From: Bacteroidota bacterium
GTDB taxonomy: Bacteria > Bacteroidota > Bacteroidia > Chitinophagales > Saprospiraceae
Length of the DNA stretch: 38,249 nucleotides
Assembly: GCA_009908745.1 (NCBI GenBank)
Contig: JAAAOU010000420.1
Location: forward strand, 1 to 38,249
Direction of reading: 5' to 3'
Of this stretch, positions 8,597 through 17,418 are shown in pieces. Each line of letters begins with the position of its first letter. Position 1 is the stretch's first letter. The notes beneath the pieces are model-generated. The model searched no databases. It was not told the DNA's origin and was given only the letters and a program-made list of their open reading frames with translations. Made by a program: the position numbers and the translations under genes.

Positions 8597-10123
8597 ATGA
8601 GAAAGTGGATCAACCGAGCGTTTAAGTGGTACTATAAGCAACGCTATAATAGCCTACAGCACTTCATGCGAAGGCCCCGGGAAGTGCAGGAAGGCCTGCT
8701 CAAGCATCTTCTGGAGTCGACCAAGCATACAGAATGGGGCCGCCGCTACGGCTACCGCAGCATCCGCACCCCCGACCAATTCGCAGAGCGCGTGCCCATC
8801 AGCGACTACGACAGCCTCAAACCGTACATTGCGCGCATGATGAAAGGGGAAAAAGATGTGCTCTGGAGCGGCGCGGTACGCTGGTTTTCCAAGTCTTCCG
8901 GCACCACAAGCGACCGCAGCAAGTTCATCCCCGTAACCTCCCAAAACCTCAAGAAATGCCACATCCGCGGCACTTGGGACACCATGGCGCTGTTCTACCA
9001 CAACCGCCCCGACGCCCGGCAGTTTGAGTGCAAAAGTATGATCATGGGCGGCAGCTTGCACCGTTATGAGCCCTACCCCAAAACCATGTACGGCGATGTC
9101 TCCGCCATTATGATCCAAAATATGCCCGCCGTAGGCAAGCCGTTCTTCGTGCCTGATTTTAAAACGGCCTTGCTCGACAACTGGGAAGAAAAACTGGAAA
9201 AACTCGCCCGCGCCGGCGCCAATGAACCCGACATGGTTATGATCGGCGGCGTACCCACTTGGACGGTGGTGCTGCTGCGCCGTATTCTGGAAATTACCGG
9301 CAAGGACAACATGCTGGAAGTATGGCCCAATTTTCAGGGCTACGTGCACGGGGGCGTGAGCTTTTCGCCCTACCGCAAGCAGTTTGAGGACTTCTTCCCT
9401 TCCAGCCAAGTCAGCTACCAAGAAATCTACAACGCCTCAGAAGGTTACTTTGCGGCGCAGGATAACTTTGAGCGTGACGATATGCTGCTGCTGCTCAATA
9501 ACGGTATGTACTACGAATTTCTGCCCATGGAGCAGTGGAACAACCCCAACGCGAAAGCCATACCGCTTACCGAGGTGGAAACGGGCAAAAACTACGCCTT
9601 GGTCATCTCCACCAACGCTGGCCTATGGCGGTATACGCCGGGCGACACGGTGACCTTCACCTCTACCCACCCTTACCGCATAAAAGTGACGGGGCGCACC
9701 AAGCAGTTCGTCAACGCCTTCGGCGAGGAAGTAATGGTGGAAAACACGGACAAAGCGCTGGCTGTCGCCTGCCAACGCACAGGGGCGATCGTCTCAGAAT
9801 ATACCGTAGCCCCCATCTACTTCGAAGGCAACCAAAAAGGCGGCCACCAATGGCTGGTCGAGTTTGAGCGTAGCCCGGGCGACACGGCACAGTTTGCCCG
9901 CCTGCTGGACCTCGCGCTGCAACAGGCCAACTCCGACTACGAAGCCAAACGTTCCAAAAGCCTGGCCCTAAAGCAGCTGCAACTGCACGAACTGCCACCG
10001 GGCACCTTCTACGATTGGATGCGCTCCCGCGGCAAATTTGGCGGGCAGCACAAGGTACCACGCCTGGCCAACCACCGGGAGTACGTAGAGGAGATACTGG
10101 ATTTTTTGGGGAATAAAGTGTAA
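8597..10123 (+). CDS. GH3 (auxin-responsive promoter) family acyl-adenylating protein
   Basis: WFSKSSGTTSDRSKFIPVT, YNASEGYFA, GLWRYTPGDTVTFTSTHPYRIKVTGRTKQFVNAFGEE. Confidence 0.92.
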   Translation: MRKWINRAFKWYYKQRYNSLQHFMRRPREVQEGLLKHLLESTKHTEWGRRYGYRSIRTPDQFAERVPISDYDSLKPYIARMMKGEKDVLWSGAVRWFSKSSGTTSDRSKFIPVTSQNLKKCHIRGTWDTMALFYHNRPDARQFECKSMIMGGSLHRYEPYPKTMYGDVSAIMIQNMPAVGKPFFVPDFKTALLDNWEEKLEKLARAGANEPDMVMIGGVPTWTVVLLRRILEITGKDNMLEVWPNFQGYVHGGVSFSPYRKQFEDFFPSSQVSYQEIYNASEGYFAAQDNFERDDMLLLLNNGMYYEFLPMEQWNNPNAKAIPLTEVETGKNYALVISTNAGLWRYTPGDTVTFTSTHPYRIKVTGRTKQFVNAFGEEVMVENTDKALAVACQRTGAIVSEYTVAPIYFEGNQKGGHQWLVEFERSPGDTAQFARLLDLALQQANSDYEAKRSKSLALKQLQLHELPPGTFYDWMRSRGKFGGQHKVPRLANHREYVEEILDFLGNKV

Positions 10124-10145
10124 ACTAAGTGCAAACTGATTAGCC

Positions 10146-10712
10146 ATGTCTGTCGGAGTATCCAAAAGGTTGATTTCTACGGAAGATTACCACAAGATGG
10201 GGGAGGTGGGGATACTGCCAGAGAAAGGCGTAGAGCTTATCCGAGGGGAAATTATCAATCTGAGCCCCATTGGAAAGAAGCACCTCGGCACGGTTAATAA
10301 AATGAACCGTGTGCTACATAAGCTATACGGCGATGATGTCCTGATACAGGTGCAAAACCCCATCATAACCAGCAATCTCTCTGAACCAGAGCCCGACCTA
10401 TGCATACTGCATCACCGGGCGGACTGGTACGGAAAGGGCATAGCCAAAGCCGGGGAAGCCTTGGCAGTCATAGAGGTTGCGGACTCCTCATTAGAGTACG
10501 ACCAAGAGGTCAAAGCCCCACTTTACGCGGAAAGCGGCATCCCGGAGTACTGGCTCGTCAATCTGCGCAGGGATCAGATCGAACGCTACACACAGCCAGA
10601 AGGCGGGGAATACAAGCGCCTGCAGCGCTACGACCTTGACGACCGCATCCCACTGCCCGCGCTTGATCAGCCAATAGCGGTGCAGGACTTATTATTGCCT
10701 GCCGACGAATAA
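10146..10712 (+). CDS. Uma2 family (DUF820) endonuclease-like protein
   Basis: VELIRGEIINLSPIG...VQNPIITSNLSEPEPDLCIL...AVIEVADSSLEYDQEVKAPLYAESGIPEYWLVNL. Confidence 0.92.
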   Translation: MSVGVSKRLISTEDYHKMGEVGILPEKGVELIRGEIINLSPIGKKHLGTVNKMNRVLHKLYGDDVLIQVQNPIITSNLSEPEPDLCILHHRADWYGKGIAKAGEALAVIEVADSSLEYDQEVKAPLYAESGIPEYWLVNLRRDQIERYTQPEGGEYKRLQRYDLDDRIPLPALDQPIAVQDLLLPADE

Positions 10713-10751
10713 AAACAGCTTTGTACCTTTGCGGCGCGCAAAATACTAGCT

Positions 10752-11261
10752 ATGACCCTCAAGGAAGCACTGGACAGCCTTACGGCCAACCCGATTTACG
10801 TACTGATCTACCTCGGCATCATCCCGGTAATGGCATTTGTAGCCGGGCTCATCAGCCGGGAAAAGGGGAAGGACGGGCCTTGGAAATACCTTTACTCTAC
10901 CCTCATCTACTTCATCTGCGTGCCCGGTATTTTCTCCATCACGGTGTCGATCTACCAATTTCTCTTCGAGCGCCGCAGTATCTGGGAGGCCGATGTGTTT
11001 GTGCAGGTGCTGCCGATACTCTCCATGGTGGTCACGCTGCTCATCATCCGGAAAAACGTAGACCTGGATTACATCCCCGGTTTCGACAAACTGAGCGGCC
11101 TAGTAATGGTCATCGCAGCAACCTTGACGATCATGTGGTTTGTAGACCGGCTGCGGATTATTGTCTTTTCTTACCTGCGGTTTGAGTATGTGATTTTGTT
11201 CTTTGTGGGTCTGCTGTTGATTATACGTATTGGCTGGCGGCGGGCGTTTGGGAGTGCGTAA
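10752..11261 (+). CDS. multi-pass membrane protein, hypothetical
   Basis: Several hydrophobic segments; good Bacteroidota -7 (TACCTTTG) upstream near 10726. Confidence 0.75.
   Translation: MTLKEALDSLTANPIYVLIYLGIIPVMAFVAGLISREKGKDGPWKYLYSTLIYFICVPGIFSITVSIYQFLFERRSIWEADVFVQVLPILSMVVTLLIIRKNVDLDYIPGFDKLSGLVMVIAATLTIMWFVDRLRIIVFSYLRFEYVILFFVGLLLIIRIGWRRAFGSA
11236..11261 (+). repeat. 26-bp direct repeat copy 1 (3' end of the membrane-protein gene)
   Basis: GGCGGCGGGCGTTTGGGAGTGCGTAA; 24/26 identical to 11734-11759. Confidence 0.85.
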
Positions 11262-11309
11262 GGCTTGGAACCTAATGCTGCTGATCACTGTTTTATAAAA
11301 AAAGTAGTT

Positions 11310-11558
11310 ATGGCCCTCGTAATAACAGATGAAGTACTGCAAAAGACAAATCTTTCTGAAAAAGAGCTACTCACAGACATCGCTTGCTACCTGTATGAGA
11401 AAAAAAAATTAAGCATGGGCAAAGCAAAAGAGCTAGCCGGGCTCAATCAGCTTCAGTTTCAAGCCGCATTAGCCGAGCGTGAAATAGATATCCATTATAG
11501 CATTACCGACCTACAGCAAGATCTTGACAACCTGAAGATTGAATTGGATATAAAATAA
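11310..11558 (+). CDS. UPF0175 family antitoxin-like protein
   Basis: LLTDIACYLYEKKKLSMGKAKELAGLNQLQFQAALAEREIDIHYSITDLQQDLDNL. Confidence 0.85.
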   Translation: MALVITDEVLQKTNLSEKELLTDIACYLYEKKKLSMGKAKELAGLNQLQFQAALAEREIDIHYSITDLQQDLDNLKIELDIK

Positions 11559-11733
11559 ACATGACAGTAGTCAGTGATACATCTGCTATAAGTAACTTAT
11601 TACAAATTGATCTCATTAATTTGCTTCACGATTTATACGAAGAGATCATTATCCCACCAGATAAAATCAACAGCTTCTATCCCCCAACCATGCCGCTTCT
11701 CTATCAACCTGCCCTCTGCAAATCACCTACGCG

Positions 11734-11759
11734 GGCGGCAGGCGTTCGGGAGTGCGTAA
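11734..11759 (+). repeat. 26-bp direct repeat copy 2
   Basis: GGCGGCAGGCGTTCGGGAGTGCGTAA, 2 mismatches to copy 1, offset 498 bp. Confidence 0.85.
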
Positions 11760-11768
11760 ATTTTTTCT

Positions 11769-11783
11769 TGCAACAAAGTTGCA
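11769..11783. promoter_or_regulatory. Palindromic candidate operator TGCAACAAAGTTGCA (site 1)
   Basis: Perfect 6-3-6 inverted repeat, identical to 21583-21597. Confidence 0.65.
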
Positions 11784-11809
11784 TTTGACACCAACGCCCC
11801 CTATATTTG
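11779..11809 (+). promoter_or_regulatory. Bacteroidota-type promoter TTG-N20-TATATTTG of the His-rich lipoprotein
   Basis: Matches the TTG / TAnnTTTG pattern; both elements overlap palindromes. Confidence 0.6.
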
Positions 11810-11824
11810 CAACAGTATTGCAAA
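11806..11824. promoter_or_regulatory. Palindromic candidate operator TTTGCAACAGTATTGCAAA (site 2)
   Basis: 7-5-7 perfect inverted repeat; core TGCAACAGTATTGCA close to site 1. Confidence 0.6.
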
Positions 11825-11842
11825 TAATAAAAACCGCATAGC

Positions 11843-12265
11843 ATGACTTTCTTGAAAAATCCATGGATCCTGCTGCTCGCGCTAGCTACACTAACGTTCA
11901 CAGCCTGCGAGGACGAGGACGACCATGACCATGATCACGATCACGGCGACAACGACATCACCATCAACTTTCTAGAGCCGGGCGACGGTGACACTGTAGC
12001 CGATGCTGCTGACGTTCACATCCACATCGATGTAGAAGCAACGGATGAGGTTCACAACGTAGACATCATTCTTCACCCACATGACGACATCGATGACAAA
12101 ATCCTTGAGGAGAACATCCACGACCATGAGAAGAAGGTGACTTTCGAGCAAGACATCGATTTGTCTTCCTACCCGGCAGGCACCGAGTTCCACTTGGAAG
12201 TAGAAGCTTGTAAGGATCACGATTGCGAGGACATTGTCTTCGAAGACATTGAATTCTCCATCTAA
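11843..12265 (+). CDS. His/Asp-rich lipoprotein, putative metal-binding
   Basis: Lipobox-like LTFTAC followed by EDEDDHDHDHDHGDND; multiple further His/Asp clusters. Confidence 0.8.
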   Translation: MTFLKNPWILLLALATLTFTACEDEDDHDHDHDHGDNDITINFLEPGDGDTVADAADVHIHIDVEATDEVHNVDIILHPHDDIDDKILEENIHDHEKKVTFEQDIDLSSYPAGTEFHLEVEACKDHDCEDIVFEDIEFSI

Positions 12266-12294
12266 ACGATTATTTCCATACTAAATCCATTTGC

Positions 12295-12330
12295 GGCTCG
12301 CCGGGCGAAGATGCTCGGCGAGCCTTTTTT
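12295..12330 (+). terminator. Rho-independent terminator
   Basis: GGCTCGCCG...CGGCGAGCC + TTTTTT, 9-bp perfect stem. Confidence 0.92.
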
Positions 12331-12425
12331 GTGCAGCCTATGCCATAAGCGAACTAACCGCTTTTCCCTCACCACTTTGCCCACAATATCCCTATATTTG
12401 CCCGTTCAAAAACGAACGAACTGCA

Positions 12426-14873
12426 ATGAAGGTATCCCTAAATTGGCTGAAGGATTATATCGACATCGACCTAAGTGCGCAAGAGGTCTCTGAAATCCTC
12501 ACTGGCATCGGCCTGGAGGAAGAAGGCATGGAAAAAGTAGAGAGCATCGAAGGCGGCCTGGAAGGCGTGGTCATCGGCCATGTACTCGAATGCGGCAAAC
12601 ACCCGGACGCCGACCGCTTGTCGCTGACCAAAGTGGATGTAGGGAATGACAGCCCATTGCAGATCGTCTGCGGCGCGCCCAATGTAGCGCAGGGGCAAAA
12701 GGTAATGGTAGCCACAGTCGGCACCACGCTCTACCCCATTGACAGCGACGAACCGTTGAAGTTGAAGAAAGGCAAGATCCGCGGCCAAGTCTCCGAGGGC
12801 ATGATCTGTGCGGAAGACGAACTGGGCATCGGCCGGGACCACAGCGGCATATTGGTCCTTCCCGAGGACACCCAAGTGGGTACGCCGGCCCGCGACTACT
12901 TCCAGGTAGAAACCGACCATGTCTACGAAATCGGCTTGACGCCTAACCGTTCCGACGCGACCAACCACCTGGGCGTTGCCAAAGACCTAGCAGCTTACCT
13001 TAAAGTCAACCGTGACTACCAGCAAGGCGTCAAACTCCCTAATGTCGATAACTTCAAAGTCGACAACAACAGCTTGCCGGTAGCCATAGAAGTGGAAGAT
13101 GCAACCGCTTGCCCCCGCTACGCCGGCCTGACCATCAAAGGCATTACCGTCAAAGATTCGCCCGACTGGTTGCAGCGCCGCCTCAAAGCCATCGGCCTGC
13201 GCCCTATCAATAACGTCGTGGACGCCACCAACTTCATACTCCACGAACTAGGCCAGCCGTTGCACGCTTTTGACCTCGCCAAAGTAGACGGCCACAAGAT
13301 CATTGTCAAAGCATTGCCGAAAGGCACGAAATTCACGACCCTCGACGAAACGGAACGCGAACTAAGTGGCGAGGACTTAATGATTTGCAACAGCAAAGAA
13401 GAAGGCCTTTGTATCGCTGGGGTATTCGGCGGGATAGGCTCGGGCGTTACCGAAACTACCACCGATTTGTTCCTAGAGTCCGCCCACTTCAATGCCAAAT
13501 GGGTGCGCCGTACAAGCATGAAGCACAATTTGCGCACCGATGCCGCCAAGGTCTTCGAAAAAGGAAGCGACCCTAATATCGTCGTCTACGCCCTAAAGCG
13601 CGCCGCCATGCTGATCAAGGAACTGGCAGGTGGGGAAATCGCGAGCGAGATCACAGACCTCTACCCCGATCCGGTCAGCCCCGCCCACGTCACGGTCAAC
13701 TATCAGCATGTCAACCGTTTGATAGGCGTGGAAATCCCCAAAGAGACCCTCCACAGCATACTCGCTGCCTTGGAAATGGAGATTGTGAAGGATAGTGCCG
13801 AAAGCTTCACCGTGGCGGTCCCTACCAACAAGACCGACGTGACCCGAGAAGCAGACGTCATCGAGGAAATCTTGCGCATCTACGGCTACAACGAAGTGCC
13901 GATCAACGAGCAGGTGCGTACCAGCCTGAATGTGGCCCCGCAGCCCGACCCCAACCTGCTGCGCGACAAAATCGGCGACTTGCTGGCGGCGCAAGGCTTT
14001 CACGAAATGATGGCGCTGTCGCTCTCCCGCTCCCAGTACTACCAAGCGTTCTATACCAGCCTGCCGAAAGAGCAGCTTGTCTATGTCAACAATACCTCCA
14101 ATGTGCAGCTGGACATCATGCGGCCGGACATGCTCTTCAGCGGCTTGGAAGCCATACTGCACAACCAGAACCGGCAGCAAAACCGGCTAAAACTGTTCGA
14201 GTTTGGCCGCACCTACCAGCACGGCGACAATAAAATCGACGAGCAGCAGCACCTCAGCCTCTTCCTCGCCGGCGACCGCTACGCCGAAAGCTGGCTGGAC
14301 AACCGCAAGGGGGAAGCCGACTATTACACCCTCAAAGCTTTCGTGGAACAAGTGCTGAGCCGCTTTGGCCTTAACGGCTACCAAGAAACGGCCATCAAGG
14401 ACGAAGATTTCTCCTTCGGGATGCAGTACCACCGCGGGCCGCAGATACTGGTCCGTTTTGGGAAAGTCAACTCCAAGCTGGCCAAAGCCATGGATATCCG
14501 CGGCAGCGTGTTCTACGCCGACTTCCGCTGGGACGCCCTCGTCAAGTCCCGCCGCAAGCACAAAGTCGCCTTCGAAGAGCTCAATAAGTACCCGACCGTG
14601 CGCCGGGATTTAGCCTTGGTTATTGATAATTCGGTAAAATTTAATGATATTGTGGCGGTTGCCCGTAAAGCAGGCAAGAAACTCATCAAGGACATCAACC
14701 TCTTTGATGTGTACGAAAACGAAGCCCAACTCGGCGCTGGCAAAAAATCCTACGCCATAAGCTTCACCTTTGAAAACCCTGAAAAGACGCTCAAAGACAA
14801 GGAAGTCGACAAGGTGGTCAATAAGCTGATTGCCGAGTACGAATCCAAGCTCGGAGCGTCCATCCGGAAATAA
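12426..14873 (+). CDS. pheT: phenylalanyl-tRNA synthetase beta subunit
   Basis: MKVSLNWLKDYIDIDL start; VVIGHVLECGKHPDADRLSLTKVDVG; C-terminal FDX-ACB-like region. Confidence 0.97.
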   Translation: MKVSLNWLKDYIDIDLSAQEVSEILTGIGLEEEGMEKVESIEGGLEGVVIGHVLECGKHPDADRLSLTKVDVGNDSPLQIVCGAPNVAQGQKVMVATVGTTLYPIDSDEPLKLKKGKIRGQVSEGMICAEDELGIGRDHSGILVLPEDTQVGTPARDYFQVETDHVYEIGLTPNRSDATNHLGVAKDLAAYLKVNRDYQQGVKLPNVDNFKVDNNSLPVAIEVEDATACPRYAGLTIKGITVKDSPDWLQRRLKAIGLRPINNVVDATNFILHELGQPLHAFDLAKVDGHKIIVKALPKGTKFTTLDETERELSGEDLMICNSKEEGLCIAGVFGGIGSGVTETTTDLFLESAHFNAKWVRRTSMKHNLRTDAAKVFEKGSDPNIVVYALKRAAMLIKELAGGEIASEITDLYPDPVSPAHVTVNYQHVNRLIGVEIPKETLHSILAALEMEIVKDSAESFTVAVPTNKTDVTREADVIEEILRIYGYNEVPINEQVRTSLNVAPQPDPNLLRDKIGDLLAAQGFHEMMALSLSRSQYYQAFYTSLPKEQLVYVNNTSNVQLDIMRPDMLFSGLEAILHNQNRQQNRLKLFEFGRTYQHGDNKIDEQQHLSLFLAGDRYAESWLDNRKGEADYYTLKAFVEQVLSRFGLNGYQETAIKDEDFSFGMQYHRGPQILVRFGKVNSKLAKAMDIRGSVFYADFRWDALVKSRRKHKVAFEELNKYPTVRRDLALVIDNSVKFNDIVAVARKAGKKLIKDINLFDVYENEAQLGAGKKSYAISFTFENPEKTLKDKEVDKVVNKLIAEYESKLGASIRK

Positions 14874-15187
14874 TGACCCGAAATCCCAAGATGAACATTA
14901 CAGAGCGGATTGACAGTATTGAGCTGAAAGTGCGGCAGTTGGTCCAAAAACTGGAACGGCTGCAACGAGACAATACCGCCCTGAAAGAAGAAAACCAAAC
15001 GTTGAAGGCCGAGCTGGACCGCCAAAACGGTGCAGTGGAAACCTTGACTTATAAACTGGAACAATCACAGCAAGCGCTGGACAACAAGCGCGAGCAACAG
15101 CCAGAGGACACAGAAAAGCTGCAACAACAGCTTGAACAATACATCGAGGAGATCAACCGGTGCATCGAGTGGTTGCACCAACAATAG
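14873..15187 (+). CDS. small coiled-coil protein upstream of zapA
   Basis: Heptad-like ERIDSIELKVRQLVQKLERLQRDNTALKEENQTLKAELD; start codon overlaps the pheT stop. Confidence 0.75.
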   Translation: MTRNPKMNITERIDSIELKVRQLVQKLERLQRDNTALKEENQTLKAELDRQNGAVETLTYKLEQSQQALDNKREQQPEDTEKLQQQLEQYIEEINRCIEWLHQQ

Positions 15188-15209
15188 ATTGGATGTGCAG
15201 GACAAGGAA

Positions 15210-15491
15210 ATGAAACATATAACGGTACTGATTGCCGGCAGGCCCTATCCCCTCAAAATCGATGCAGCGGATGAACCTAAAATCCGCAAGATCGTCAAAG
15301 AGGTGAATGACAAAATCAACCGTTTTCAATTGACCTATACCAATAAAGACAAGCAAGACTGTATTTCTATGGCCCTGCTGACTTATGCGGTAGACCTGCA
15401 GAAAGCCAAAACATCTGGAAGCAACGACCCCGCCTTGTCGGGCAAGCTCTTCCAACTCGACCAACTCCTCGACCAAGCCCTCGAACAGTAA
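15210..15491 (+). CDS. zapA: cell division protein ZapA
   Basis: ITVLIAGRPYPLKIDAADEPKIRKIVKEVNDKI...DKQDCISMALLTYA. Confidence 0.88.
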   Translation: MKHITVLIAGRPYPLKIDAADEPKIRKIVKEVNDKINRFQLTYTNKDKQDCISMALLTYAVDLQKAKTSGSNDPALSGKLFQLDQLLDQALEQ

Positions 15492-15573
15492 TTACTGTCC
15501 ACCGCTGTCTTCTCGCCTTTGATGCTACGGCGCACCGCTGAGTGTTCTTAAACATTCAAAAACCATTACAATC

Positions 15574-17256
15574 ATGGATATAGGAATTGGAATCGTAGCC
15601 GGGCTCGTCATTGGCGCCATCATCGGCTACGTGCTGATGCAAGTCGCTTTCAAAAAAGCCAAGCAGAAACGCTACGAGGAGATCAACGCTACCGTAGACC
15701 AAGAGGTCAAGGAAGCCCGCCAAACCGCTAAGCGCGTACTCGCAGAAGCGGAGGAAAAAGCAGAAAAAATCACCTCGCAAGCCGAAGGCAAAAACGAGCG
15801 CATCAAACAGAAAAAAATTCAGGAAGCAAAAGAAAAATTCAGCCGCCTCAAGTCCGAGTTCGAAAGCCATAAGTCAGAGCAGATGGTAGAGCTCAAAGAA
15901 CGGCAGATGGAAATCAAAGCCCTGGAGAGCGAGCTCAAACAAAAGGAAAGCCGCTACGGCGACAAAGTCAAAGCGCTCCGAGACCAGCAAGCCGATCTGG
16001 AACAGCGCGAAGCCGACGCCATCGCCCTGCGCGAAAACCTAGAGAAACAGCTGAAAGTAGCCCACCGCAAACGCGAAGAGCTCGACGCCGCCAACGAACG
16101 GCACATCAAAGAACTGGAAAAAGTGGCCAACCTCAGCGAACACGAAGCCAAAGAGCAACTGCTGGAAGCTGTTAAAGCCAAAGCCGAAACGGACGCCATG
16201 GCGATTGTCAAAAACTCCGTGGAGCAAGCCAAAGTTACCGCCAACAAAGAGGCTAAGAAAATTATCATACAGTCTATTCAGCGTATGTGCGCCGAGTACA
16301 CCATCGAGAATACCGTCTCGGTTTTCAACTTGGACTCCGACGACCTGAAAGGGCAAATCATCGGCCGCGAAGGGCGTAACATCCGGGCGTTGGAAGCCGC
16401 CACCGGTGCCGAAATCGTCGTTGATGACACACCGGAAGCCATCGTCATTTCCAGCTTTGACCCCATCCGCCGTGAGGTCGCCCGCCTGGCTCTGAAGCGC
16501 CTTGTAGCCGACGGCCGCATCCACCCGGCTCGCATCGAAGAAGTCGTGGCCAAAGTGCGCAAGCAACTCGACGAGCGGATTATCGAAATCGGGGAACGCA
16601 CCGTCATCGACCTCGACTTGCACGGCTTGGACGCCTACCTCGTAAAGATGGTCGGCCGTATGCGCTTCCGCTCTTCCTACGGGCAGAACCTGCTAAAGCA
16701 CTCCATCGAAACCGCCAACCTCTGCGCCATCATGGCTGCCGAGCTCGGCCTGAGCCGCAAACAAGCCAAGATGGCCAAACGGGCCGGCCTGCTGCACGAC
16801 ATCGGCAAGGTTGCTGAAGAGGAAACAGAATTGTCGCACGCCCTGCTCGGCATGAAACTGTGCGAAAAATACAAGGAGAACCCCGTCATTTCTAACGCTG
16901 TAGGCGCCCACCACGACGAGGTGGAAATGAACAACATCATCTCCCCCATCGTGCAGGCCTGCGACGCCATCTCCGGTGCCCGCCCGGGCGCCCGCCGCGA
17001 AATACTCGAAAGTTACCTGCAGCGCATCGGCGAGCTGGAAGAGCTGGCTATGGAGCACGAGGGCGTACAGAAAGCCTACGCTATGCAAGCCGGCCGTGAA
17101 CTGCGCGTGATCGTAGAAGCCGAGAAAGTCACCGACAAAAACGCGGACGACCTTTCTTTCAAAATTTCGCAGAAAATTCAGGACGAAATGCAGTACCCGG
17201 GCCAGATCAAAGTGACGGTGATCCGGGAAAAACGGGCGATCGCTTACGCGCGGTAG
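15574..17256 (+). CDS. rny: ribonuclease Y
   Basis: N-terminal TM, long coiled coil, KH region [36 protein letters not shown] domain LLHDIGK. Confidence 0.97.
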   Translation: MDIGIGIVAGLVIGAIIGYVLMQVAFKKAKQKRYEEINATVDQEVKEARQTAKRVLAEAEEKAEKITSQAEGKNERIKQKKIQEAKEKFSRLKSEFESHKSEQMVELKERQMEIKALESELKQKESRYGDKVKALRDQQADLEQREADAIALRENLEKQLKVAHRKREELDAANERHIKELEKVANLSEHEAKEQLLEAVKAKAETDAMAIVKNSVEQAKVTANKEAKKIIIQSIQRMCAEYTIENTVSVFNLDSDDLKGQIIGREGRNIRALEAATGAEIVVDDTPEAIVISSFDPIRREVARLALKRLVADGRIHPARIEEVVAKVRKQLDERIIEIGERTVIDLDLHGLDAYLVKMVGRMRFRSSYGQNLLKHSIETANLCAIMAAELGLSRKQAKMAKRAGLLHDIGKVAEEETELSHALLGMKLCEKYKENPVISNAVGAHHDEVEMNNIISPIVQACDAISGARPGARREILESYLQRIGELEELAMEHEGVQKAYAMQAGRELRVIVEAEKVTDKNADDLSFKISQKIQDEMQYPGQIKVTVIREKRAIAYAR

Positions 17257-17283
17257 CAAACACCCATCTAACAAAAAGCAAGG

Positions 17284-17320
17284 ACGGGCTGCCCCCAATG
17301 TGAGGAGCAGCCCGTTTTTA
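17284..17320 (+). terminator. Rho-independent terminator after rny
   Basis: ACGGGCTGC...GCAGCCCGT followed by TTTTA. Confidence 0.9.
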
Positions 17321-17418
17321 TTAACACGCCCGGCTGAGGCGCCTATTGAGAAGCAGCCAGCCTTACACTGTTATAACCAAGGCAATTGCTATATTCGCTC
17401 TAGGCAAAAAACCCGTAT

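Larger units (their letters stand above)
11561..11788 (+). pseudogene. Truncated DUF3368 (PIN-like) toxin
   Basis: MTVVSDTSAISNLLQIDLINLLHDLYEEIIIPP matches the N-terminus of PIN/DUF3368 proteins, then loses family-like sequence. Confidence 0.75.

Noticed and set aside
8654-9421. 255-aa minus-strand ORF opposite the GH3 gene
   Set aside because: Shadow ORF of a well-supported + strand gene; no family motifs.
12291-12425. N-terminal extension of pheT in the ORF track
   Set aside because: It runs through a clear Rho-independent terminator; the conserved PheT start is at 12426.
13593-14180. 195-aa minus-strand ORF opposite pheT
   Set aside because: Shadow ORF of pheT.
15492-15573. 6S RNA (ssrS) between zapA and rny
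   Set aside because: Only 82 bp and no long rod-like hairpin with a central bubble seen.
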